Positions 1-6,958 of a DNA stretch of 9,543 bases are shown here, in pieces. The position numbers and the translations under genes are program-made. Each line of letters opens with the position of its first letter. Positions within the stretch are counted from its first letter, which is position 1. The stretch lies in NCBI GenBank assembly GCA_964356545.1, contig CAYHHX010000019.1:1-9543 (forward strand). The letters are read 5' to 3'. This stretch comes from JACPYG01 sp964356545 (GTDB taxonomy: Bacteria > Patescibacteriota > Minisyncoccia > Minisyncoccales > Staskawiczbacteraceae). Under the pieces are notes generated by a model. It saw nothing but the letters and a program-made list of their open reading frames with translations, made no database searches and was not told the origin of the DNA.

Positions 1-248
1 TAGTTGATTGTGATAATGGTTTTCAATTAGCCGAAAAAGATTTGGAAATCCGCGGGCCTGGCCAACTTTATGGTTCTCAACAATGGGGAATACCAGATAT
101 GGCAATGCAGGGCTTATCAAATATATTTTTAGTTGAGAAAACACGTTCAGCCGCCAAAGAAATTTTAGAAAAAGACCCACAATTAAAAAACTATCCTCTC
201 TTAAAAGAGAGGCTAAAACAATTTGAAACAAAAATCCACTTTGAGTGA
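1..248 (+). CDS. recG: RecG ATP-dependent DNA helicase, C-terminal fragment
   Basis: RecG is a superfamily 2 helicase that remodels stalled forks and branch-migrates Holliday junctions. Only the last 81 or so codons are in the window; the reading frame is open from base 3 and the gene starts upstream. Visible are the closing part of the second helicase lobe and the C-terminal tail: DNGFQLAEKDLEIRGPG followed by GSQQWGIPD, matching the family pattern 'GF.iAE.DL..RGPGe..G..QsG.pd'. After it comes the usual helical tail with 'LKNYPLLKERL', and the gene ends with TGA. A TTG at 42 is internal, not a start, because conserved RecG sequence runs on upstream of it. The gene converges on the small coiled-coil gene with only 10 bp between stops, and I see no clear terminator there. 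Identification is secure from the motif; nothing can be said about the N-terminal wedge domain. Confidence 0.93.
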   Translation, partial: VDCDNGFQLAEKDLEIRGPGQLYGSQQWGIPDMAMQGLSNIFLVEKTRSAAKEILEKDPQLKNYPLLKERLKQFETKIHFE

Positions 249-258
249 CTTTATTAAA

Positions 259-495
259 TTAGTATTCTAACTTAATGCCGAGTTTTTCAGCAATTTGAAG
301 AAGCCATTTTTCATGACGATCAACTTTATGAGAAAGCATTACTAATTCCTGAAAAAATGTATCTGCTTTTGTGGCATAGGCATCAACAGAGGTTTGTAGG
401 TCTCTAAAGTTTTTTTCTGATTCATCAAAACGCTTGTCAATTTTGACAAATTTATCATCAAGATATTGTATTAATTCTGAAAAATCTTCTTTCAT
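259..495 (-). CDS. Small coiled-coil protein of unknown function
   Basis: A 78-residue, highly charged protein with no signal peptide or membrane segment. Residues 1-60 or so show heptad-like spacing of hydrophobic residues (F, L, I, V) between acidic and basic ones (DDKFVKIDKRFDESEKNF), predicting a long helix or coiled coil. The end (HEKWLLQIAEKLGIKLEY) has a Trp and a 'aekLGIkley' tail. From memory, short coiled-coil proteins with this kind of tail are common in CPR genomes; their function is unknown. The ATG start at 495 is supported by a consensus promoter ending 8 bp upstream, and there is no Shine-Dalgarno sequence. The gene is transcribed away from the glycosyltransferase 3' end on the same strand, but has its own promoter. 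The name describes structure only. Confidence 0.8.
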   Translation of the reverse strand: MKEDFSELIQYLDDKFVKIDKRFDESEKNFRDLQTSVDAYATKADTFFQELVMLSHKVDRHEKWLLQIAEKLGIKLEY

Positions 496-503
496 ATGTT
501 TTT

Positions 504-531
504 ATTATATTCTTCCTAAAATATCTGTCAA
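504..531 (-). promoter_or_regulatory. Consensus sigma-70-type promoter of the coiled-coil gene
   Basis: On the minus strand TTGACA (526-531) and TATAAT (504-509) are separated by 16 bp; both hexamers match the consensus exactly. Only 8 bp separate the -10 box from the ATG at 495. A start about 7 bp past the -10 would therefore give a leaderless or nearly leaderless mRNA. The promoter sits wholly in the 39-bp gap after the glycosyltransferase stop codon. Confidence 0.8.
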
Positions 532-534
532 ATT

Positions 535-2088
535 CTACTTCCTCACTTTTTCAGTGACCCAAAAACCCATATATTTTCCGAGCATTAATCTAATTTGAGC
601 GTCTAATGCCGGAAAGGCACCAAATATAATTAAGGTAACTGGCAAAAATATCCATTGTAAAAAAATGGATATTTTTTTAAATTGACTCATTCCTTTTGGT
701 AAAGGAGGCAATAACATTGTGCTTAAAATAGCAGAAACTATCATGCCAAACAAAGAAATTGTCATAATTCTACTTGTTAAAATAGGTAAATTAAAAGACA
801 AAACTGTAAAGTTAAAACTTTGCCCGCCCAAAAATATTGGTAACCAACCTAAAGCAAAAAGCAAAAGAGCTGCTGTTGCCCAAGACCAAAAACCATCAAT
901 AATTGTGTACAAATGAGAAATCTTATGCCAAAAAGATATTTTTTTATTTTTTAAAAAACCATAAAACATATAGGGAATTTCATTACATCCCCACGCCCAA
1001 CGCTTTTGTTGTTTATACTGATTAATTGCTGTTTTCCAAAAGCCATCGGCCATTACCGCATCCATTGAAACTAAATAATAAATAGGCACCACCCTATAAT
1101 CGCCGTCGTAGTAAAAATAGGCTCTCCAAAAAATTCTAGAATCGTCTGAAACCACATTTACCGGATATCCTACTTCAAAAAATACTTTGGCTGGAATCGC
1201 ATGAGAAGAATATGTCGTAAGTTTTTCTGATCTTTCCTGTTGTATCATTTGCCAAAAAGTGTTTGATGTAGAAACAACACGAGTAAAAGCTGAAGCTGAC
1301 CAAATATTATTATTATAAACAGGGATCGGCTGATAACTCGCCCTTTGCGGGTTTTTTTCTGTTAAATAATACCAAGTCAAACAAGAAAAATACTGGGGAT
1401 AAACTTTAGTATCAATATCAAAACTGGAAATTAAAATATTTTCATAAGGAATTTTTAAAACATCTATTATTTTTTCTCGGGCTTTCTTACCGGCATAAGC
1501 AACATTAGACCCTTTGCCAGCTATTTCGTTTTTTATATTATCGGGATGTATGGTTACTAAAAATTTTAAAAATTTAGAAGCATATTTTTTTTCAATTAAA
1601 CTTGCTGTTTCTTTTGCTTTTACTCCAGCTCTCTCTTCTATTGCTAAAACAACAATTAATTTCTCTTTTGGATAATCTGAATCCACTAAAGAGTCTAAGC
1701 TTTCTTTTATAATTTTAAGGTCTTCTTGATATGTTGGTAAAATTATCAAATGATAAATATTTTTCCATGCTTGCTCTGAGCTTACCAAAGGATTTTTAAT
1801 CTTTTTTAATTCTGACATCCAATCCATTGAAAGGTGTTTTTTTACTTTAAAATAACCCGCCACCTGATGTATAGAAAAGTAAATAATTCTGAACAAATAA
1901 TAAAAACAAAAAGAAATTATAAAAATTGCCACTTGGACCGGAAACAGCCACGACAAAACAAGAACTCCCAAAAGAGTCCCTAAGCTAATTAATCCGGGTA
2001 GGGTTTCAAAAAAACGATACAATCTTCTTTCTTTTAAATCCTGAATATCCGATGCTTTTGAAATATCTAAATAATCTTTTTTATCCAT
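535..2088 (-). CDS. Membrane-bound family 2 glycosyltransferase (cellulose/hyaluronan synthase-like)
   Basis: A 517-residue processive-type GT2 enzyme, expected to move a sugar from a nucleotide-sugar donor onto a growing glycan at the inner face of the membrane. Two N-terminal membrane helices lie at about 33-75. The catalytic domain follows (about 110-370) with the start 'LIILPTYQED', a GKGSN motif (191-195), the metal-binding DxD (D224, D226 in SSFDIDT), an acidic catalytic-type pair (D315-D316 in VVSDDSR) and QxxRW (Q360 to W364 in QQKRW). Three or four helices lie at about 400-503. These motifs in this order define the family; donor and product cannot be read from sequence. Parallel enzymes make exopolysaccharide or surface glycans. 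The ATG start has no Shine-Dalgarno, and no convincing promoter is visible just upstream. A terminator separates it from the AW-repeat gene. Confidence 0.88.
   Translation of the reverse strand: MDKKDYLDISKASDIQDLKERRLYRFFETLPGLISLGTLLGVLVLSWLFPVQVAIFIISFCFYYLFRIIYFSIHQVAGYFKVKKHLSMDWMSELKKIKNPLVSSEQAWKNIYHLIILPTYQEDLKIIKESLDSLVDSDYPKEKLIVVLAIEERAGVKAKETASLIEKKYASKFLKFLVTIHPDNIKNEIAGKGSNVAYAGKKAREKIIDVLKIPYENILISSFDIDTKVYPQYFSCLTWYYLTEKNPQRASYQPIPVYNNNIWSASAFTRVVSTSNTFWQMIQQERSEKLTTYSSHAIPAKVFFEVGYPVNVVSDDSRIFWRAYFYYDGDYRVVPIYYLVSMDAVMADGFWKTAINQYKQQKRWAWGCNEIPYMFYGFLKNKKISFWHKISHLYTIIDGFWSWATAALLLFALGWLPIFLGGQSFNFTVLSFNLPILTSRIMTISLFGMIVSAILSTMLLPPLPKGMSQFKKISIFLQWIFLPVTLIIFGAFPALDAQIRLMLGKYMGFWVTEKVRK
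644..676. repeat. Perfect 13-bp inverted repeat inside the glycosyltransferase gene
   Basis: Arms at 644-656 and 664-676 are exact reverse complements around a 7-base spacer. They lie within codons for 'ISIFLQWIF', the last hydrophobic segment of the glycosyltransferase. The hairpin is almost all A/T, with only two G-C pairs. It has A- and T-runs at its edges like a weak terminator, but it is about 110 bp before the stop codon, so a role is uncertain. Confidence 0.5.
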
Positions 2089-2176
2089 GTGTTATGATTT
2101 ATTTTGAACTTACTCTATCAAAAATTTTGGAGATTGAACAGTGTTATAATTTTTGTAATTCCTACTAAACAAATCT

Positions 2177-2200
2177 AAAATCCGGCATAGGCCGGATTTT
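2177..2200 (-). terminator. Intrinsic terminator after the AW-repeat gene
   Basis: A perfect 10-bp inverted repeat (AAAATCCGGC, loop ATAG, GCCGGATTTT) starts 21 bp beyond the minus-strand stop at 2222. It has a GC-rich core and an A/T edge that gives a short U-run on the minus strand. It is symmetrical, but nothing on the plus strand ends here. Confidence 0.75.
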
Positions 2201-2221
2201 ATAATTACCTTTGACGATATT

Positions 2222-2671
2222 TTAAATGGAAATATCTATATTCTGATCTTCACCAGTTGGACCAGAGCCGCAAAGCTTACGATCTACTTTGAATTTCTTC
2301 CAGGCGGCTTGTCGCTCTTCATTAAGTTTTTTTCTTGCAACAATGCGCGATTTTCTGAATTTCATCCAGGCAGCATCAATGGCGTTGCCTCGCTGAACTT
2401 TATCTGTAATATCCCATGCAGCAAGAATTTCGGTTGTTCGCGTTTGAGATTCTGATTTAAAAGAAATAAAAAATTTATCCCATGCAGATAAAACTGCATT
2501 TTCCCGCTGCTCAACTGCGGTTTTCACGCATGTAATATCTAATTGTTTAGCCTTTGTTGGCATAATGTTCCGTGGAGACTCTGTAGCTGTGACTTGTGCA
2601 TTTACTCCATATACCGCAATACCCATCACTGCTAAAGTCAAAATTATAGTTGTGATTATTTTATTTGTCAT
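2222..2671 (-). CDS. Secreted AW-repeat protein of unknown function
   Basis: A 149-residue protein with a classical signal peptide: KK-poor basic start (MTNK), a hydrophobic core at 5-20 and a likely cut after VNA at 25. The mature part holds four Ala-Trp blocks (SAWDKF, AAWDIT, AAWMKF, AAWKKF) with Trp at 64, 86, 102 and 124. These sit in a strongly helical, Arg/Lys-rich context (REnAvl.AW, RgnAidAAW, RqAAW). Two cysteines, C48 and C134, bracket the repeat region and could form a disulfide. The tail (134-149) is acidic and flexible. I recognise this layout as a recurrent exported hypothetical of CPR bacteria; no function is known to me. It lies between tRNA-Glu and a terminator and is probably a single-gene unit. 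There is no Shine-Dalgarno, and the start is chosen because the signal peptide begins there. Confidence 0.8.
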   Translation of the reverse strand: MTNKIITTIILTLAVMGIAVYGVNAQVTATESPRNIMPTKAKQLDITCVKTAVEQRENAVLSAWDKFFISFKSESQTRTTEILAAWDITDKVQRGNAIDAAWMKFRKSRIVARKKLNEERQAAWKKFKVDRKLCGSGPTGEDQNIDISI

Positions 2672-2726
2672 TGTGTTTAAAGATTAATTAAAAATGTTGC
2701 CATTATTCGACCTTTATTATTATTGA

Positions 2727-2801
2727 TGGTGCCGCTACGGGGAATCGAACCCCGATTACCAGATTGAAAGCCTAGTGTCCTAACCATTAGACGATAGCGG
2801 C
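2727..2801 (-). tRNA. tRNA-Glu (anticodon UUC)
   Basis: The minus strand folds as a standard cloverleaf. The acceptor arms are GCCGCTA (2795-2801) and TAGCGGC (2731-2737). The anticodon loop is CTTTCAA, with anticodon TTC at 2766-2768. The T arm is CGGGG-TTCGATT-CCCCG-like, and the discriminator is A at 2730. CCA is encoded at 2727-2729, unlike the tRNA-Leu in this window. It is divergent from tsaD; the 5' end is only 35 bp from the tsaD -35 box. Confidence 0.96.
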
Positions 2802-2836
2802 ATGAACGTATTATTAGTTTTAACTTAGCTTAAAAA

Positions 2837-2865
2837 TTGAAAAATGGCAAGTTTTATTGTATAAG
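2837..2865 (+). promoter_or_regulatory. Promoter of the tsaD-valS-prsW-hsp20 operon
   Basis: TTGAAA (2837-2842), a 17-bp spacer and TATAAG (2860-2865) each match the sigma-70 hexamers at five of six positions. Transcription would start near 2872, about 10 bases before the tsaD ATG at 2882. The TTG of the -35 box is the same TTG that opens the longest possible tsaD frame, which argues against starting translation there. Confidence 0.7.
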
Positions 2866-2881
2866 TAATGGACAAATTACA

Positions 2882-4048
2882 ATGAAAATATTAGCTATTG
2901 AAACATCTTGCGACGACACTGGAATATCTATTATCAAAACGCCTCAAAATAAAAAGAGTGGTTTTGATGTTCTTGCAAATATTATTTCTTCTCAAATAGA
3001 AATTCATAAAAAATATGGCGGAGTTTTTCCAGCTATGGCTAAAAGAGAACACCAAAATAATTTAGTGCCAACCTTAGAAAAGGCGTTAAAAACAGTCGGA
3101 ATGTTGAAAATCTCAAAAAATCAAATTTCAGATTCAAAAAATGGCACCTTAAAAGAAATCCTCGATAGAGAAAGTAGTTTATACGAAAATTTAAAAAAGT
3201 TTTTAGAAAAATACGAAAAGCCAGACATTGATTTAATTGCAGTAACAAAAGGACCGGGATTAGAACCATGTCTTTGGGTTGGAATAAATTTTGCTAAGGC
3301 GCTTTCGTTTTTTTGGAATATTTCAATTGTTCCAGTAAATCATATAGAGGGTCATATTTTAGTTAATTTTTTAGACCTGCCTCTGCAGGCAGGAAATCAT
3401 AAAATTAATTTCCCTGCAATTTCTTTAGTTGTTTCGGGTGGTCATACTCAATTAATTTTATTAAAAAAAATCGGTAACTATGAAATTATCGGAGAAACAA
3501 GAGATGATGCGGCAGGCGAATGCTTTGATAAAGCGGCTAAAATATTGGGCCTAGGCTATCCCGGAGGACCTATAATTTCAAAATTAGCAAGCCAAGACAT
3601 AAAGCCTAACACTCAAAGCCCAAAGCTACCAAGGCCGATGATGAACACAAAAGATTACGATTTTAGTTTTTCTGGCTTAAAAACTGCTATTTTATATCAC
3701 CATAAAAAACAGTCTATCAAAACACAAAAATCAAAAGAATATATTACACAAATGTGCGCCGAAATTCAGCAGACAATAATTGATGTTTTAATTAAAAAAA
3801 CAATAAAGGCGGCAAAAGATTATAAAGCAAAAACCGTAATTTTAGGAGGAGGAGTTTCTGCAAACCAAGAATTAAGAAAACAGTTAAAAGAAAAAATTAA
3901 AAAAGAAATACTCAACTGTGATTTTTTAGTGCCTGAGCCAATATTATCCACAGATAATGCTTTAATGATAGCGATTACCGGATATTTTCACCGTACAAAA
4001 AAAATCGCCTGGCAAAAAATAAAAGCTGATGCAAATTTGAGGATATAG
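2882..4048 (+). CDS. tsaD: tRNA N6-adenosine threonylcarbamoyltransferase TsaD
   Basis: TsaD (Gcp/YgjD, Kae1 family) transfers the threonylcarbamoyl group to A37 of ANN-reading tRNAs, working with TsaB and TsaE on a product of TsaC; none of these is in the window. The 388-residue protein opens with the ATPase-fold motif KILAIETSCDDTG. It has KREHQNN (55-61), TKGPGLEPCLWVG (122-134), the metal-site NHIEGH (H154, H158), SGGHTQ (185-190), FSGLKTA, GGGVSAN and the third metal ligand in STDNA (D358). It is longer than the usual 330-345 residues. The extra length is mainly a Lys/Ser-rich insert at about 72-108 and a loop at 165-175 holding a palindrome. I start at ATG 2882 because family similarity begins there and a promoter covers the upstream TTG. 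It leads a four-gene operon. Confidence 0.95.
   Translation: MKILAIETSCDDTGISIIKTPQNKKSGFDVLANIISSQIEIHKKYGGVFPAMAKREHQNNLVPTLEKALKTVGMLKISKNQISDSKNGTLKEILDRESSLYENLKKFLEKYEKPDIDLIAVTKGPGLEPCLWVGINFAKALSFFWNISIVPVNHIEGHILVNFLDLPLQAGNHKINFPAISLVVSGGHTQLILLKKIGNYEIIGETRDDAAGECFDKAAKILGLGYPGGPIISKLASQDIKPNTQSPKLPRPMMNTKDYDFSFSGLKTAILYHHKKQSIKTQKSKEYITQMCAEIQQTIIDVLIKKTIKAAKDYKAKTVILGGGVSANQELRKQLKEKIKKEILNCDFLVPEPILSTDNALMIAITGYFHRTKKIAWQKIKADANLRI
3376..3393 (+). repeat. GC-rich palindrome inserted in frame in tsaD
   Basis: CCTGCCT, loop CTGC, AGGCAGG: a perfect 7-bp stem with a four-base loop and a sharp GC island in AT-rich DNA. It is read as part of DLPLQAG, in the variable loop between the NHIEGH and SGGHTQ motifs of TsaD. 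CCTGCC/GGCAGG palindromes giving Leu-Pro/Gln-Ala-Gly peptides are, from memory, scattered through many CPR genomes. That makes a mobile mini-palindrome the likely origin. Confidence 0.6.
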
Positions 4049-4065
4049 CCAAAAAATGATAGAAT
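4037..4065 (+). promoter_or_regulatory. Possible internal promoter before valS
   Basis: TTGAGG (4037-4042), a 17-bp spacer and TAGAAT (4060-4065), ending 13 bp before the valS ATG. The -35 matches four of six positions and the -10 five of six. It overlaps the last tsaD codons. In such AT-rich DNA this may be chance. Confidence 0.35.
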
Positions 4066-4078
4066 AATCTCATTGACT

Positions 4079-6208
4079 ATGGAATTATCTGGGCCCTACG
4101 AGCCAAAACAAGTTGAAGATAAAATTTATAAACTATGGGAAGATAGCGGTTTTTTTAATCCTGACAAACTGCCCAAAAGACATAAAAAACCTTTTTCTAT
4201 TTTAATGCCCCCCGCCAATGCTAATGGATCTTTACATGCAGGGCATGCTTTAGTTTTAACCATTGAAGACATTATAACTAGGTATAAAAGAATGAGAGGT
4301 TTTAAAGCTTTATGGTTACCGGGCTTAGACCACGCTGGATTTGAAACTCAAGTAGTTTATGAAAAAAAGTTAGAAAAAGAAGGAAGAAGCCGTTTTCAAA
4401 TGGAACCCGAACAACTTTACAAAGAAATTCTGAAATTTACTACAGAAAATAAAAAGAATATTGAAGACCAAATTAAAAAAATGGGCGCCAGTTGTGATTG
4501 GAGCCGATTAAAATTTACTTTAGATTCAAATATTGTAAAAGAAGTACAAAACACATTTAAAAAAATGCATGACGATGGCCTTATATACAGAGGTCAGCGC
4601 ATTATAAACTGGTGTTCAAAGCATCAAACTTCGCTTTCCGATGTAGAAACCGAAAGTAAAGAAAGAAAAGACTTTTTTTATTATTTTAAATATGGCCCTT
4701 TTACTATTGCCACCGCGCGTCCCGAAACAAAGTTTGGCGATAAATATGTAGTAATGCACCCAAATGACAAGCGTTATAAAGAATACAAAGACGGCCAAAA
4801 AATTGAATTAGAATGGATAAACGGTCCGATAGTCGCTACTATCATTAAAGATAAAGCCATTGATATGGAATTTGGCACTGGAGTTATGACTATCACGCCT
4901 TGGCACGACGCAATTGATTTTGATATTGCCGAACGAAAAGGACTAGAAAAAGAACAAATTATTGATATGAGAGGTAAACTTCTGCCTATTGCAGGTGAAT
5001 TCGCGGGTATGAAAACCACAGAAGCTCGCTCGAAAATTGTAGAAAAACTAAAAACTAAAGGATTACTTGTAAAAGTCGATGAAAATTATGTACATAATGT
5101 GCCTGTTTGTTATAAATGCGAAACATCCATTGAACCACAAATTTTACCTCAATGGTTTGTAAAAATGAAATCGCTTGCCAAAAAAGCAACCGATGCAGTA
5201 AAGTCTAAAAAAATTGAATTCATTCCCGACAATTTTCGGAAAATATTTTTATATTGGATGGAAAATACAATTGACTGGAATATTTCAAGACAAATTGTTT
5301 GGGGCATACCTATTCCCGCTAAAATATGTGATAAATGTAAAAATGGGTTTCCCGATTTAGAAAATACCATAGCGGTATGCCCTCAATGCGGCGAAAAAGT
5401 GCAACAAGATAAAGATACTTTTGATACTTGGTTTTCTTCGGGCCAGTGGCCACTTGTCGCACTTGGTTATCAAAAAGCAACTGATTTTAAAAACTTCTAC
5501 CCTACCGATGTTATGGAATCGGGTTCTGATCTAATTTTTAAATGGATTCCACGTATGGTAATTTTCGGCTTATATTTAGCCAAAAAGGCGCCATTTAGCA
5601 CTGTATATTTGCATGGATTAGTAAACGATGCCAAGGGCCAAAAAATGTCTAAAAGTAAAGGGAATGTTATTAATCCACTAGACATCACCAACAAATATGG
5701 CACAGATGCCCTAAGAATTGGACTTATTATGGGTAATACACCTGGCCAATCACTATCTTTAGATGAAAATAAAATCAGAGGCTATAAAAATTTTGCCAAC
5801 AAAATTTGGAATGCCAGTAAATTTGTTTTAATGAATACAAAAGATTATGATTCTAAAAGTAAAATCTCTTTGTCTGCAAAGCAAAAGATAAATTTAAGCG
5901 ATTTAAAAAAGGTAACAAAAGAAGTTACAAAAATGATGGACTCATTTAAATTTTATATTGCAGGAGAAAAAATCTATCATTATTTTTGGCATACATTTTG
6001 CGATAAAATAATCGAAGAAAGCAAGGAAAGACTTAATAGCCAAGATAAAAAAGAAAAAGAATCTGCTCAATATTTACTTTTAGAAATTCTTACAACAAAT
6101 TTAAAACTACTCCATCCCTTTATGCCTTTTATAACAGAAGAAATTTACCAACAAATACCACTTAAAAATAAAAAAAAGTGCATAATGATAGAAGAGTGGC
6201 CTAATTAA
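4079..6208 (+). CDS. valS: Valyl-tRNA synthetase (C-terminally short form)
   Basis: A class I synthetase charging tRNA-Val. With the ATG at 4079 it has 709 residues. In order: the HIGH-type motif HAGH (53-56 in NGSLHAGHAL); LPGLDHAGFETQ; the CP1 editing domain with ARPETKFGD and the FGTGVMTITPWHDAIDFDI segment; CYKC-TSIEP-QWFVKM; a zinc-ribbon-like set C417-C420-C434-C437; DTWFSSGQWP; and KMSKS (522-526). The DALR-type helical anticodon domain ends in HPFMPFITEEIYQ...EEWPN. Bacterial ValRS usually runs to 850-950 residues with a C-terminal coiled-coil arm; here the protein stops about where that region would begin. GLDHAGFETQ rather than the common GTDHAGIATQ is a small variant. A TTG two codons upstream is less likely as start. 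It follows tsaD by 30 bp and precedes prsW by 1 bp, without a Shine-Dalgarno. Confidence 0.93.
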   Translation: MELSGPYEPKQVEDKIYKLWEDSGFFNPDKLPKRHKKPFSILMPPANANGSLHAGHALVLTIEDIITRYKRMRGFKALWLPGLDHAGFETQVVYEKKLEKEGRSRFQMEPEQLYKEILKFTTENKKNIEDQIKKMGASCDWSRLKFTLDSNIVKEVQNTFKKMHDDGLIYRGQRIINWCSKHQTSLSDVETESKERKDFFYYFKYGPFTIATARPETKFGDKYVVMHPNDKRYKEYKDGQKIELEWINGPIVATIIKDKAIDMEFGTGVMTITPWHDAIDFDIAERKGLEKEQIIDMRGKLLPIAGEFAGMKTTEARSKIVEKLKTKGLLVKVDENYVHNVPVCYKCETSIEPQILPQWFVKMKSLAKKATDAVKSKKIEFIPDNFRKIFLYWMENTIDWNISRQIVWGIPIPAKICDKCKNGFPDLENTIAVCPQCGEKVQQDKDTFDTWFSSGQWPLVALGYQKATDFKNFYPTDVMESGSDLIFKWIPRMVIFGLYLAKKAPFSTVYLHGLVNDAKGQKMSKSKGNVINPLDITNKYGTDALRIGLIMGNTPGQSLSLDENKIRGYKNFANKIWNASKFVLMNTKDYDSKSKISLSAKQKINLSDLKKVTKEVTKMMDSFKFYIAGEKIYHYFWHTFCDKIIEESKERLNSQDKKEKESAQYLLLEILTTNLKLLHPFMPFITEEIYQQIPLKNKKKCIMIEEWPN

Positions 6209-6209
6209 T

Positions 6210-6941
6210 ATGATAATAAATTATCGTATATTTTTATATATTCTTTTTGGGGTTTTGCCCTCCTTGGTTTGGCTTTCTTATTATTTAAGAAAAGACTCTC
6301 ATCCTGAACCAAAACTAATGATCTTAAAAGTTTTTTTCTCTGGGTTTTTAATAACTCTACCTGTTTTTTTTATACAACTCGGGCTTTCCACTTTACTGGC
6401 TGAACTCAAATTACCAACTTTGATTATTTCAATTTTGTATTGGTTTTTTGTTATAGCTCTTACTGAAGAGTTTTTTAAATATTTAGTTGTTAGAAAAGAA
6501 GTGCTCAGCAGCAGTAATTTAGATGAACCTTTAGATATAATGCTTTATATGATTATTGCTGCCTTGGGTTTTGCCGCTTTAGAAAATATTCTTTATCTTT
6601 TTTCTCCCACAGACAATCTTCCTTTTAATCAGTTTTTAAATAATACATTTATTATTAGTTTTATCCGTTTTATAGGAGCTACATTTTTACATACCTTGGT
6701 TTCTGGAACATTAGGTTATTTTTTAATAGTAGAAGTTTACGAAATAGAAAAAAGAGGGTGGTTCTTTTTTTCTGGACTCTTTCTCGCCAGCGCCTTGCAC
6801 GGACTCTATAATTTTTCTATAATAACTCTTAAAGGGCCTCTGCAAATTGCCGTGCCCGTAACTATTTTAATAGGACTTGCTATTTTTGTGCTTTGGGCTT
6901 TTAATAGAGTAAGAAAGATGAAAAGTGTTGTTGAAATATAA
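6210..6941 (+). CDS. PrsW-family intramembrane protease
   Basis: A 243-residue, very hydrophobic protein with about seven or eight membrane helices. It carries the hallmarks of the PrsW family of membrane-embedded proteases: TEEFFKYL (E86, E87, K90), GFAALENILYL (E125), a helix with FLHTLVSGTLGYF (H161) and ALHGLYNF (H197, N201). It also has the N-terminal YLRKDSHPEPK loop (25-35) typical of the family. In Bacillus, PrsW makes the first cut in an anti-sigma factor; the substrate here is unknown and no anti-sigma gene is nearby. It starts 1 bp after the valS stop, so it must be co-transcribed and is perhaps translationally coupled, and it precedes hsp20 by 17 bp. The pairing with a small heat-shock protein suggests an envelope or protein-quality role, which is inference. 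I give no gene symbol because function is not proven. Confidence 0.88.
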   Translation: MIINYRIFLYILFGVLPSLVWLSYYLRKDSHPEPKLMILKVFFSGFLITLPVFFIQLGLSTLLAELKLPTLIISILYWFFVIALTEEFFKYLVVRKEVLSSSNLDEPLDIMLYMIIAALGFAALENILYLFSPTDNLPFNQFLNNTFIISFIRFIGATFLHTLVSGTLGYFLIVEVYEIEKRGWFFFSGLFLASALHGLYNFSIITLKGPLQIAVPVTILIGLAIFVLWAFNRVRKMKSVVEI

Positions 6942-6958
6942 ATATTAACATCAAATTT

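Noticed and set aside
195..212. Palindrome CCTCTCT-TAAA-AGAGAGG in recG
   Set aside because: It has the same 7-4-7 form as the tsaD element, but it encodes YPLLKERL, which is ordinary conserved RecG tail sequence, so it is explained by the protein.
719..916. Plus-strand open frame opposite the glycosyltransferase
   Set aside because: It is antisense to a well-supported GT2 gene; its Lys/Pro-rich product has no recognisable features and no start signals.
2837..2881. Longer tsaD frame starting at TTG 2837
   Set aside because: The added 15 residues match nothing in TsaD, the TTG is the -35 box of a good promoter, and the family start KILAIETSCDD follows the ATG at 2882.
4616..5703. Several minus-strand open frames inside valS
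   Set aside because: All are shadows of the valS reading frame; none has a start signal or recognisable product.
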